45,100 bases of DNA from Palsa-459 sp035510855 (lineage in GTDB: Bacteria > Actinomycetota > Acidimicrobiia > Acidimicrobiales > RAAP-2): positions 1-45,100 of the forward strand of contig DATKGG010000037.1 in the NCBI GenBank assembly GCA_035510855.1, read 5' to 3'. Both the position numbers and the translations under genes were made by a program. Positions 24,047 to 31,908 of the stretch are shown in pieces. How positions within the stretch are numbered: position 1 is the stretch's first letter; each line of letters opens with the position of its first letter. The notes under the pieces are model-generated. The model was not told the origin of the DNA. It did no database searches and was given only the letters and a program-made list of their open reading frames with translations.

Positions 24047-24646
24047 ATGGCCGCACGACACCGCACCCCGAGCCAGGCACTGGAGCCCGCCATCCTCGAG
24101 GCCGCCGAGGCCCTGCTCGAGGAAACCGGGCCCGGGGCGCTCTCGGTGCGCAAGATCGCCGAGCGGGCAGGCGTGGCCCCCATGGGGCTCTACACCCGAT
24201 TCGACGGCAAGTTCGGGGTCGTCGACGCGCTGTTCCAGGAGGGCTTCGCCGCCCTGGGCGCCACGATGCGCGAGCACGCCGCGGACCCGGATCCGCTCGC
24301 GGGGTTCCGTGCCGCGGGCACCGCGTACCGCGCGCTCGCGCTCGCCCACCCAGCGCGCTACGGGCTGATGTTCCTCCATGCCGTTCCCGGCCACACGCCC
24401 TCGGACGAGGCCGTGGCCACGGCCGACGACGCGTTCCGCGCCCTCGTGGACGTGGTCAGCCGCTGCATTGACTCGGGATGCCTCCTGGCAGGTGATGCCG
24501 TCGAGATGGCCCAGCAGGTCTGGGCTGCGTGCCACGGCTGGGTGTCGCTCGAGCTCGGCGGCATCAGCTTCGCTGCGGACCAGGACGGCGGCTACGAGCG
24601 ACTGCTGGACGCGATCGCCACAGGGCTCGCGCCGCGCGCGATCTAG
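24047..24646 (+). CDS. TetR family transcriptional repressor (WHG-type C-terminal domain)
   Basis: A 199-residue regulator. The N-terminal helix-turn-helix spans about 32-57 (LSVRKIAERAGVAPMGLYTRF), matching the TetR consensus. The C-terminal ligand domain has the WAACHGWVSLE element of the WHG subgroup. It is divergent from the MFS exporter across a 63-base region that contains the concentric palindrome, so it most likely represses both genes and releases on binding a substrate of the exporter. The leaderless promoter layout fixes ATG 24047. Confidence 0.92.
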   Translation: MAARHRTPSQALEPAILEAAEALLEETGPGALSVRKIAERAGVAPMGLYTRFDGKFGVVDALFQEGFAALGATMREHAADPDPLAGFRAAGTAYRALALAHPARYGLMFLHAVPGHTPSDEAVATADDAFRALVDVVSRCIDSGCLLAGDAVEMAQQVWAACHGWVSLELGGISFAADQDGGYERLLDAIATGLAPRAI

Positions 24647-24729
24647 ACGGCCTGGCGCGAGCGGCTGAACATGCTCTGTTCGGTGAATGCGGCCGAGGCC
24701 TGAAGTTCCGACCCCTCCACGCCGTTGAC

Positions 24730-24735
24730 TACAGT
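24730..24735 (+). promoter_or_regulatory. Leaderless -10 (TACAGT) for ctaC-ctaD-ctaF
   Basis: TACAGT, six bases (CGACGC), then GTG 24742. No Shine-Dalgarno is present. This spacing supports GTG 24742 over GTG 24781 as the ctaC start. Confidence 0.6.
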
Positions 24736-24741
24736 CGACGC

Positions 24742-25608
24742 GTGCCGCAGCCGACCCGCCGGACAGGCGATGCCGGTGGGGTGACTCGCTCCACCAGGCG
24801 GTGGGGCGTGGCGCTCCTCGTCGTCGCTCCATTCGTCCTCTCAGGATGCAGCCTGTCGAGCTTTGGCGCCGACCCGTCGCCCACCAAGACTGGCCGCGAG
24901 ACCTACCGCCTCTGGCAGGGATTCACTATCGGCGCGATTGTCGTCGGGGGGATCACCCTCGCGCTGATCATCTATGCCGCCATCCACTTCCGAGCGAAGC
25001 GCCAGCACGAGGGCTCCGTGCCGCGCCAGACCCAGTACCACGTGCCGATGGAGATCACCTACACGGTGATCCCGATCATCATCGTCTTCGTGCTCTTCGC
25101 CTTCACCGTCGTCGTCGAGAACGCGGTGACCGCGCTGCCCGCGGTCAGCACGGACAACACGATCGGCGTCCAGGCCTTCCAGTGGGGATGGCGGTTCACC
25201 TACCCCGGGTTCACGGTTGTCGGCCAGACCACCCAGGCCCCCGTCTTGGAGATGCCCGAGGACGAGAACGTCCGGATCGTGCTCACCTCGCTCGACGTGG
25301 TCCACGGCTTCTACATCCGCCAGTTCAACTTCTCGCGCTACGCGCTGCCGGGGGTCATCAACTCGTTCACCTTCAACGCCCAGAGCACGGGCACCTTCTT
25401 CGGCCAGTGCACCCAGCTGTGCGGCCTCTACCACTCCTTGATGTGGTTCAGGGTGAAGGTCGTGCCCCCCGCCGCCTACACCGCGTGGCTCGCGATGCAG
25501 AAGGCACAGGCCGCCAAGCTCTCCGCGTCCGCCGCAGGCCAGGCCGTCCAAGAGCAGACCAGCGCGGGCATCCCCATCCGGCCTGACTATGGCGGCGGGA
25601 CGAACTAG
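24742..25608 (+). CDS. ctaC: Cytochrome c oxidase subunit II (CtaC)
   Basis: A 288-residue lipoprotein subunit that takes electrons into the CuA centre of the aa3 oxidase. The lipobox is LSGC (33-36). Two membrane helices follow (about 59-81 and 105-127), then the cupredoxin domain with FQWGWRF. CuA ligands are H188 (DVVHGF), C223, C227, H231 and M234 (GQCTQLCGLYHSLM). Position 225, which is Glu in the canonical C-x-E-x-C, is Gln. The frame continues upstream without homology. The stop overlaps the ctaD start by one base. Confidence 0.95.
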   Translation: MPQPTRRTGDAGGVTRSTRRWGVALLVVAPFVLSGCSLSSFGADPSPTKTGRETYRLWQGFTIGAIVVGGITLALIIYAAIHFRAKRQHEGSVPRQTQYHVPMEITYTVIPIIIVFVLFAFTVVVENAVTALPAVSTDNTIGVQAFQWGWRFTYPGFTVVGQTTQAPVLEMPEDENVRIVLTSLDVVHGFYIRQFNFSRYALPGVINSFTFNAQSTGTFFGQCTQLCGLYHSLMWFRVKVVPPAAYTAWLAMQKAQAAKLSASAAGQAVQEQTSAGIPIRPDYGGGTN

Positions 25609-27326
25609 TGACCGACTTCGCAGTCGGGATCGCGGGCGTCGAGACGATCGACCATGACGTGGCGCACGTCCAGGTTCACGGGCACGAGCACGACGAGCCA
25701 TCCGGGATCTACAAGTGGCTGACGTCGACCGACCACAAGGTGATCGGTCTCAGCTACACGATCACCTCGCTCGTCATGTTCGTCATCGGCGGGTTCTTAG
25801 CCGAGCTGATCCGCATCCAGCTCACGAGCCCGAACGCAACCTTCGTCTCGTTCGCCGAGTACAACCAGCTCTTCACGATGCACGGCAGCCTGATGATCTA
25901 CCTGTTCGTGGGGCCGTTCGCGTTCGGTGGGCTTGCCAACATCATCGTGCCGCTCCAGATCGGCGCGCCGGACATGGCCTTTCCAAGGCTGAACGCACTC
26001 AGCTACTGGCTCTACCTGTCGGGCTCGATCACGATGATGCTCGGCTTCGTTGTCGCCGGCGGTACCGCGGACTTCGGCTGGGTGGGCTATGCCCCCTTGT
26101 CCAACGCGATCTACAGCCCCGGAGCGGGCGCGGACCTCTGGATCGCCGCGCTGCTCCTGACCGGGTTCTCGGCCATCTTCACGGGCGTCAACCTCTGCGC
26201 GACCATCTTTTACCTGCGCGCCCCGGGCATGACGATGTTCCGCATGCCGATCTTCACGTGGAACATGCTGGCGACGGGAATCCTCATCCTCCTCGCGTTC
26301 CCCGTGCTCACCGCCGGGCTCATCATGCTGTACTGCGACCGACATTTCGGCACGCACATCTTCACCGTCCAAGGCGGTGGCGTGCCCGTCCTCTGGCAGC
26401 ACATCTTCTGGTTCTGGGGTCACCCCGAGGTGTACATCCTCGCGCTGCCGTTCTTCGGTGTCGTCACCGAGGTCATCGCGGCGTTCTCCAAGAAGCCCGT
26501 GTTCGGCTACAAGGGCATGGTCTTCGCCACGATCACGATCGCCGCGCTCTCACTCGGGGTCTGGGCGCACCACATGTTCACGACGGGCGTCGTCCTGCTG
26601 CCGTTCTTCTCCATCATGAGCCTGCTCATCGCGGTCCCGACCGGCATCAAGTTCTTCAACTGGATCGGGACGATGTGGGGCGGCCACGTCCGCTTCACGG
26701 TAGCGATGCTCTTTGCGATCGGCTTCCTCGTGACCTTCCTCATCGGAGGCCTGACCGGTATCTACCTCGCCTCGCCGCCGCTCGACTTCTTCACCCACGA
26801 CACCTACTTCGTGGTCGCGCACTTCCACTCGGTCGTGCTCGCCTTGGTCATGGGCGCCATGGCCGGCCTCTATTACTGGGGCCCGAAGATCACCGGCTAC
26901 CTGCTCGACGAGCGCCTGGGCAAGATCCAGTTCTGGCTGTTCTTCATCGGGGCGAACCTCATGGTCATGCCCCAGTACGAGCTGGGGCTCTTGGGCATGC
27001 CTCGGCGCGTGGCCAGCTACATCCACGACCCGGAGTGGGCGACGCTCAACCAATGGGCGACCGTCGGCGCAGTGATGATGGGACTGAGCACCGTCTTCTT
27101 CCTCGTCAACGTCGTCTACTCGTGGAAGCGATACCCCGCCGGGGACAATCCGTGGGACGCCCAGACGCTCGAGTGGTTCACGACGTCGCCGCCGCCGCAC
27201 CACAACTACTACTCGCTGCCGCCGATCCGCTCGGAGCGCCCGACGTGGGACTACAACCACCCCGACGCGAAGTCGCTCGTCCACGGCACGTCGCATGGCG
27301 CGGCACACCCCGAGGCCACCGCATGA
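25608..27326 (+). CDS. ctaD: Cytochrome c oxidase subunit I (CtaD), A1-type
   Basis: A 572-residue catalytic subunit with heme a, heme a3 and CuB; it reduces oxygen to water and pumps protons. Heme a ligands are H92 (MHGSLM) and H407. CuB ligands are H272, H321 and H322, with the H272-Y276 pair in GHPEVY, and H405 (AHFH) serves heme a3. E274 and D122/N129 (APDMAFPRLN) mark the D-channel of A1-type pumps. An N-terminal His-rich stretch (DHDVAHVQVHGHEHDE) is unusual and could bind metal. GTG overlaps the ctaC stop; the ctaF start overlaps its stop as ATGA. Confidence 0.97.
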   Translation: MTDFAVGIAGVETIDHDVAHVQVHGHEHDEPSGIYKWLTSTDHKVIGLSYTITSLVMFVIGGFLAELIRIQLTSPNATFVSFAEYNQLFTMHGSLMIYLFVGPFAFGGLANIIVPLQIGAPDMAFPRLNALSYWLYLSGSITMMLGFVVAGGTADFGWVGYAPLSNAIYSPGAGADLWIAALLLTGFSAIFTGVNLCATIFYLRAPGMTMFRMPIFTWNMLATGILILLAFPVLTAGLIMLYCDRHFGTHIFTVQGGGVPVLWQHIFWFWGHPEVYILALPFFGVVTEVIAAFSKKPVFGYKGMVFATITIAALSLGVWAHHMFTTGVVLLPFFSIMSLLIAVPTGIKFFNWIGTMWGGHVRFTVAMLFAIGFLVTFLIGGLTGIYLASPPLDFFTHDTYFVVAHFHSVVLALVMGAMAGLYYWGPKITGYLLDERLGKIQFWLFFIGANLMVMPQYELGLLGMPRRVASYIHDPEWATLNQWATVGAVMMGLSTVFFLVNVVYSWKRYPAGDNPWDAQTLEWFTTSPPPHHNYYSLPPIRSERPTWDYNHPDAKSLVHGTSHGAAHPEATA

Positions 27327-27730
27327 AGGTCGAAGCCAAGCTCCTCCTCGGGCTCGGTCTCTGCTTTTTCCTGATGGGGGTCGTGTACTGGTTCTGGAGC
27401 CACGAGAACGCCGGGTCCTTGATGCTCGTCGCCTCGGGCGGGCTCGGGTTCCTGCCGGGCGGCTACTACCTGTGGTGGTCCAACCGGATGCGCGAGCGCG
27501 CCTCGGACCGAGACGACGCCACGATCGCCGAGGGCGCGGGCGTCGTCGAGACCTTCCCGGGCAGCTCGATCTGGCCGTTCACGCTCGGCATGGGTGCGTT
27601 CTGCATCGGCCTCGCGCTCGTCTTCGGGACCTGGTTCGGGATCCCGGCCGCGGGGCTCATCATCTGGGCGCTCCTCGGTGCGGTCAACGAGTCGCGTCGT
27701 GGCACGGACCAGCCCTCGCACCACGCGTGA
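27323..27730 (+). CDS. ctaF: Cytochrome c oxidase subunit IV (CtaF), actinobacterial type
   Basis: A 135-residue subunit with four membrane helices in two pairs (about 5-25, 31-50, 82-100 and 103-123), the layout of the actinobacterial subunit IV that packs against subunits I-III of the bcc-aa3 supercomplex. GLGFLPGGYYLWWSN and the second-pair motif IWPFTLGMGAFCIGLALVF are characteristic. The start ATG overlaps the ctaD stop (ATGA), so it is translationally coupled. Confidence 0.9.
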   Translation: MKVEAKLLLGLGLCFFLMGVVYWFWSHENAGSLMLVASGGLGFLPGGYYLWWSNRMRERASDRDDATIAEGAGVVETFPGSSIWPFTLGMGAFCIGLALVFGTWFGIPAAGLIIWALLGAVNESRRGTDQPSHHA

Positions 27731-27742
27731 ACATCTCGGACC

Positions 27743-27756
27743 GGGCTGCGCAGCCC
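27743..27756. terminator. Possible bidirectional hairpin between convergent genes
   Basis: GGGCT-GCGC-AGCCC, a perfect 5-bp stem with four-base loop, sits in the 31-base gap between ctaF and the convergent alpha/beta hydrolase. No U-tract. Confidence 0.3.
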
Positions 27757-27761
27757 TCGCC

Positions 27762-28550
27762 TCAGCGCCCCAGGTGCCGGAGGAAGAACGCGTCGTAGGC
27801 GTCGCGCTCGTAGAGGGGCGTGTCGACGTGGCCGCCGGGGAACACGTGCATCGCCTTGTCCGCAGACCCGATCGCGTCGAACAGGTCGAGCCCGGACTCG
27901 CGGGACATGAGCTGGTCGTCCCACTGGAAGATGAACAGCACCGGGATGGAGCAGCGGCGTGCGGCTGTCTCGCGCTCCTCGGCGCCGGGCATGCCGGTGA
28001 GCCCCGCGAGGCCCAGCACCGCCGCGGTGACGCGCGGCTCGGACGCGACGAACGGGAGCCCGATCATGGTCCCCATCGACACGCCCCAGTAGCCGATCCG
28101 CTCGTCGACGACGTCGCCCTGCTTGTCGAGGAGGTCGAGCACCGTGGACCACTCCTGCACCGCGCGACCGACCGCCACGAACGGGCGGACCCGGCCCTGC
28201 TCGTCCAAGGTGCGCTCCATCGAGGCTGACCCCGACTTTGACGTCACGCGTCGCTCGAGGTCTCGCCGGCGCTCCTCGGCGAGCTCCTTGTCGACCACCC
28301 GGTCGCCATGCCCGGGCGCGTCGAGCGCGACGGCGCTGTAGCCGAGGTGCCGCACGAACCGCCGTGCCAGCCCGAGGATGTTCGGCGTGCGCTTGTGCTG
28401 GGTCCCGCCGTGGCACAGCAGGACGAGCGGGGTCGGGGCACTCGCTGCCTCGGGGCGCCACAGGATGCCGGGGACCGTCTCGCCGTCGGCCTCGAACTCG
28501 AAGGAGCGCTCGACGACGCCCTTCGCCACCACTTCTCCGGTCGTCTGCAT
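27762..28550 (-). CDS. Alpha/beta hydrolase (dienelactone hydrolase-like)
   Basis: A 262-residue alpha/beta-hydrolase. The nucleophile is S158 (YWGVSMGT), the acid D211 or D212 (FQWDDQL) and the base H241 (FPGGHVDTP). LLCHGGTQHKR forms the oxyanion region, and an inserted basic helix (about 88-105) acts as a lid. The best match is to uncharacterised dienelactone hydrolase-like or peptidase S9-like hydrolases. ATG 28550 is preferred because AGGAG lies five bases upstream; a longer frame exists but carries no homology. It is convergent with ctaF and divergent from the GT87 gene. Confidence 0.85.
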   Translation of the reverse strand: MQTTGEVVAKGVVERSFEFEADGETVPGILWRPEAASAPTPLVLLCHGGTQHKRTPNILGLARRFVRHLGYSAVALDAPGHGDRVVDKELAEERRRDLERRVTSKSGSASMERTLDEQGRVRPFVAVGRAVQEWSTVLDLLDKQGDVVDERIGYWGVSMGTMIGLPFVASEPRVTAAVLGLAGLTGMPGAEERETAARRCSIPVLFIFQWDDQLMSRESGLDLFDAIGSADKAMHVFPGGHVDTPLYERDAYDAFFLRHLGR

Positions 28551-28649
28551 GTCGTCTCCTCGTCTGGGCTGGTCCGCCATCTTCTCCCAACCCGGGCCAC
28601 CGCGCCTGCGGAGGGCATCCAGCGGTCCGTGCGCGACCGGGACCGTCGG

Positions 28650-28655
28650 TAGATT
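28650..28655 (+). promoter_or_regulatory. Leaderless -10 (TAGATT) for the GT87 gene
   Basis: TAGATT, six bases (CTGGTC), then GTG 28662; no ribosome binding site. Confidence 0.6.
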
Positions 28656-28661
28656 CTGGTC

Positions 28662-29933
28662 GTGTCGCACCACCAGCTGCGCGTGGCGCCAGGCCAGCTG
28701 CGCGATCCCGCGCCGGCAACGGGCCCCCGCTGGTCGTCGGCGTCGTGGCGTCGCGCCGCCCTCCTGGCCGTCGCGGCGTGGGCAGGCGTGATCGCGGTGA
28801 TCTCGCGCATCGGGATGACGCACTCGCTGGACTTGCTCGTCTACCGGCAGGCCGCGAGCAACATGCTGCACGGCGGCGCGACCTACACGAGCACGTTCGC
28901 GGACCACCTGTACTTCACCTACCCCCCGTTCGCGCTCCTCGTCTTCAGCCCGCTCGCCACGCTGTCCATGCACACCGCGGTGTGGGTGTGGGACCTGTGC
29001 AACGTGCTCGCGCTCGCCGTCGCGCTCTCGGTGCTCGTGCGGCGCTGCGTGTCGGTGTCGCGGACCCACGCGGCCGTCCTCGGTGCGCTCGTCGCCGCGA
29101 TGTCGTGCCTGCTCTTCGAGCCGCTGCGCAACTCGCTCCTCAACGGGCAGGTAAACCTTGTGCTCATCTGTGCGGTCGTCCTCGACGTCTTCGTGGTCCC
29201 GCCCCGCGCGCGAGGCTTGCTCATCGGGCTCGCCGCGGCGATCAAGCTCACCCCTCTCGTCTTCGTCCTCTACCTCCTCATCGCCAAGGAGCACCGCGCC
29301 GCGGCTCGCGCTGTGGCGGGCTTCGCGGTCGCGACCGCGGTGGCCTGGCTCGTGCTGCCGCACGACTCCGCCACGTTCTGGCTCCACCAGGCGTTCAGCC
29401 CCGCGCACAAGGGCGGCACCATGTCGGACTGGAACCAGTCCTGGTGGGGCTTCGTCGGGCGCCTCCCTGCGTCCGACGGCTCGGTGCGCACCGCGGTGTG
29501 GCTCGCGGCGAGCGCGGCCACGCTCGGCGTCGGCATCTACGTGGCGCGCTGTTACGTCGCACGGGGGCGCCGCGTCGACGCGCTGTTCGTGATCGCCGTC
29601 ACCGGCCTACTGGTCAGCCCCGTGTCCTGGACCCACCACTGGTCATGGGTCGCGGTCATCCCGGTCCTGCTGCTCGCCCGCAACGGGCGGCACCGCGCGG
29701 TCACGATCGCGATGGTCGTGCTCCTCGTCCTCACGATCCCCTCTCCCTACGGGTGGCACCTCCGCGGGGCATGGCCGCTCAACTTCTCGCTGGCCATTGT
29801 TGCAGCCGGTCTCCTCGTGGTCATGGCCACGGTCGAGTGGCGAGCTTCGCGGCACACCGACGGCGCACTCGACCAGGGCCCGCTCGATGCCGCCGAGGTC
29901 CACGCGTACGCCGGTCCACGAGCTGGCGACTAG
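28662..29933 (+). CDS. GT87 (DUF2029) polyprenol-phosphate-mannose-dependent mannosyltransferase-like protein
   Basis: A 423-residue polytopic GT-C glycosyltransferase of family GT87, the group including mycobacterial PimE. Such enzymes use polyprenyl-phosphate mannose on the outer face of the membrane. The first periplasmic loop has the conserved Asp D57 in SLDLLVYRQAA, followed by FTYPPFALL (85-93) and the NGQVNLVL motif, all family hallmarks; about ten helices follow. In an organism without mycolic acids the acceptor may be a lipoglycan or PIM-like lipid, but this is inference. It ends eight bases from the convergent PLP-enzyme gene. Confidence 0.88.
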   Translation: MSHHQLRVAPGQLRDPAPATGPRWSSASWRRAALLAVAAWAGVIAVISRIGMTHSLDLLVYRQAASNMLHGGATYTSTFADHLYFTYPPFALLVFSPLATLSMHTAVWVWDLCNVLALAVALSVLVRRCVSVSRTHAAVLGALVAAMSCLLFEPLRNSLLNGQVNLVLICAVVLDVFVVPPRARGLLIGLAAAIKLTPLVFVLYLLIAKEHRAAARAVAGFAVATAVAWLVLPHDSATFWLHQAFSPAHKGGTMSDWNQSWWGFVGRLPASDGSVRTAVWLAASAATLGVGIYVARCYVARGRRVDALFVIAVTGLLVSPVSWTHHWSWVAVIPVLLLARNGRHRAVTIAMVVLLVLTIPSPYGWHLRGAWPLNFSLAIVAAGLLVVMATVEWRASRHTDGALDQGPLDAAEVHAYAGPRAGD

Positions 29934-29941
29934 GTGTACAA

Positions 29942-31144
29942 CTAGGAGCCCGACGCTGCCCCGTCACGGCACGCGTCGAGCCCTCGCTCGAGGTCGTCGA
30001 GGAGGTCCCTGGTCGCCTCGATGCCGACCGAGAGCCGGACGAGGCCGGGCGGCACCGCCTCGCTTGCTGACGCGTCGTAGTTGCGCGTGTCCCCCCACAT
30101 CACCGCGGGCCTCGTCCCGAGCGTGAACACCGAACCCAGGCTCGCCGCGCGCGTCGACAGCGTGAGCGAGTCCAAGAGCCGGTCCGCGGCAGGCGCGCCG
30201 CCTCGCATCTCGAAGGACAAGAGGCCGCCGAAGCCCGACATCTGGGACGCCGCGAGCTCGTGCTGGGGGTGATCCTTGAGCCCGGGGTAGTACACGGTGC
30301 CGACGAGGTCGTGGTCGCTCAGCAGCTGGGCGAGCGCTGTCGCGTTGTCGTTGTGGCGCGCCATGCGGACATCGAGGGTGCGCAGCCCGCGCAGCAGGAG
30401 CCACGCGTCGAACGGACCGAGCACCGAGCCCACGACGAGGTGCGTGCGCCAGATCTCCTCGATCACGTCGGTGTGGCCCGCGACCACGCCCGCCGAGACG
30501 TCGGAGTGGCCGCCCAGGTACTTTGTCGCGCTGTGCCAGACGAGATCAGCCCCGAGCTCGAGGGGGCGCTGGTTGATGGGCGTCGCGATCGTGTTGTCGA
30601 CGAGCACGGTCGCGCCGTGGCGGTGCGCGAGGTGCGATACCGCCGCGACGTCGACGACACCGAGGAAGGGATTGCTCGGGGTCTCTACGAACACGAGCCT
30701 CGTCGGGACCGAGAGCGCGTCCTCGAGGGCGACGAGGTCGGTCAGGTCGATCGTCGTTGAGCTCACCCCGAAGCGCGCGAGCAGGGTCCCAACGAGCGTC
30801 GTCGTGCCCGGATAGATGCTCGTCTGGGCGACCACGTGGTCACCCGCGGTGAGCAGCGCGAGCGCGACGGTCGAGACCGCGCCCATGCCTCCGGCGGTCA
30901 CGAGCGCGCGGTCCGCCCCCTCGAGCGCGGCGACCACGTCGGCGACCTGTGTGTGGTTCGGCGTCCCGTAGCGGATGTAGAAGTCGTCGGTGAAGCTCCT
31001 CGTCGCCGCGTCAAGAAAGGCGGCGTCGGTGGCCGCGGCGAACGTCGTGGCCTGGCTGATGGGCGCGACCACGGCTCCACCGCGGGACGCGTCGTCCGCG
31101 TGGATGGCCTGCGTGCCCGGCTCGTGCTTCGACGAGTTCGTCAT
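29942..31144 (-). CDS. Cys/Met metabolism PLP-dependent enzyme (cystathionine gamma-synthase/lyase type)
   Basis: A 400-residue fold-type I PLP enzyme of the trans-sulfuration family. PLP-binding K208 lies in SATKYLGGHSDV and cofactor Asp D183 in LVDNTIATP. RYGTPNHTQV (59-68) and the C-terminal LVRLSVGIEA are typical. Members include cystathionine gamma-synthase, gamma- and beta-lyases and O-acetylhomoserine sulfhydrylase; sequence alone does not separate them. ATG 31144 is preferred (GTG 31174 is possible), with GAGATT six bases upstream. A LysE-family amino acid exporter lies 46 bases upstream on the same strand. Confidence 0.9.
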   Translation of the reverse strand: MTNSSKHEPGTQAIHADDASRGGAVVAPISQATTFAAATDAAFLDAATRSFTDDFYIRYGTPNHTQVADVVAALEGADRALVTAGGMGAVSTVALALLTAGDHVVAQTSIYPGTTTLVGTLLARFGVSSTTIDLTDLVALEDALSVPTRLVFVETPSNPFLGVVDVAAVSHLAHRHGATVLVDNTIATPINQRPLELGADLVWHSATKYLGGHSDVSAGVVAGHTDVIEEIWRTHLVVGSVLGPFDAWLLLRGLRTLDVRMARHNDNATALAQLLSDHDLVGTVYYPGLKDHPQHELAASQMSGFGGLLSFEMRGGAPAADRLLDSLTLSTRAASLGSVFTLGTRPAVMWGDTRNYDASASEAVPPGLVRLSVGIEATRDLLDDLERGLDACRDGAASGS

Positions 31145-31190
31145 CCGACGAATCTCGCCCACGCCCGCCCGCACGTCAAGCCATGCCGGC

Positions 31191-31826
31191 TCACACGACC
31201 GCCGTGGCGATGATCAGCGTGCCGAGGCACAGCATCACGGTGCCACCGACCGTCCGGAGCCCCTCGAGGAGGCGCGGCGAGGTGCGCAGCCGGTCCCTCG
31301 CCGCACCCGCACCGAACCCCCAGACGCTGTCGGAGACGACAGCGAGCACCGAGAAGATCCCACCGAGCACGAGCAGCTGGAGCGTGACGCTGCCGCTCGA
31401 GGGTTCGACGAAGTGCGGGAACACCGCGATGAAGAACACGAGCGCCTTGGGATTGAGCAGCCCGACGACGAACCCCTGGCGGATCACCGTGTGGGGGCGC
31501 GGACGGGTGGGCTCCTGTCGCTGCATCGCCTCGGCGTGTGCCCGGCGAGCCGCAAGAGCGTGCGCGCCGAGCCAGAGCAGGTAGCACCCGCCCGCGACCT
31601 CGACCCCCTCGGTGAAGGTCGCCGACCTCGCGAGCAGCGGACCGAGCCCGACCGCGACGACACCGGCGAGCACGAAGATGCCAAGGCCGTTGCCGAGCAC
31701 CGTGAGGAGTGCGACGGCGCGACCCCACGCGATGCCCCGCGCGATGGCGAACAGCACGCTCGGCCCGGGCACGATGATGATCGCGAGCGCGGTCGCCGTG
31801 AACTCGAGCAGCTTCGACGCAGTCAC
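31191..31826 (-). CDS. LysE/RhtB family amino acid exporter
   Basis: A 211-residue, six-helix exporter of amino acids or related metabolites. The N-terminal segment IIIVPGPSVLFAIARG carries the family's PGP motif. GFVVGLLNPKALVFFIAVFPHF is the conserved re-entrant NPK element. GTG 31826 is chosen because homology starts there; the frame runs further upstream through a low-complexity stretch. The gene lies 82 bases downstream of qcrB and just upstream of the trans-sulfuration enzyme, so it may export a sulfur amino acid or threonine/homoserine, by context only. Confidence 0.88.
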   Translation of the reverse strand: MTASKLLEFTATALAIIIVPGPSVLFAIARGIAWGRAVALLTVLGNGLGIFVLAGVVAVGLGPLLARSATFTEGVEVAGGCYLLWLGAHALAARRAHAEAMQRQEPTRPRPHTVIRQGFVVGLLNPKALVFFIAVFPHFVEPSSGSVTLQLLVLGGIFSVLAVVSDSVWGFGAGAARDRLRTSPRLLEGLRTVGGTVMLCLGTLIIATAVV

Positions 31827-31908
31827 GACCGTGCGTGCTGCTCCTCGATCGGCTCGTCGGGCCTCGAGGTTCGAGCGGGGCTCGGGCGCGAGCGCCGAGC
31901 CCGCGGCG

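Noticed and set aside
28551..29408. Upstream extension of the 27762 hydrolase frame on the minus strand
   Set aside because: It is low-complexity and lies opposite the GT87 gene; the hydrolase has its own AGGAG and ATG at 28550.
31145..31190. Possible SAM riboswitch before the trans-sulfuration enzyme
   Set aside because: Only 46 bases separate it from the LysE gene and no SAM-aptamer elements are visible.
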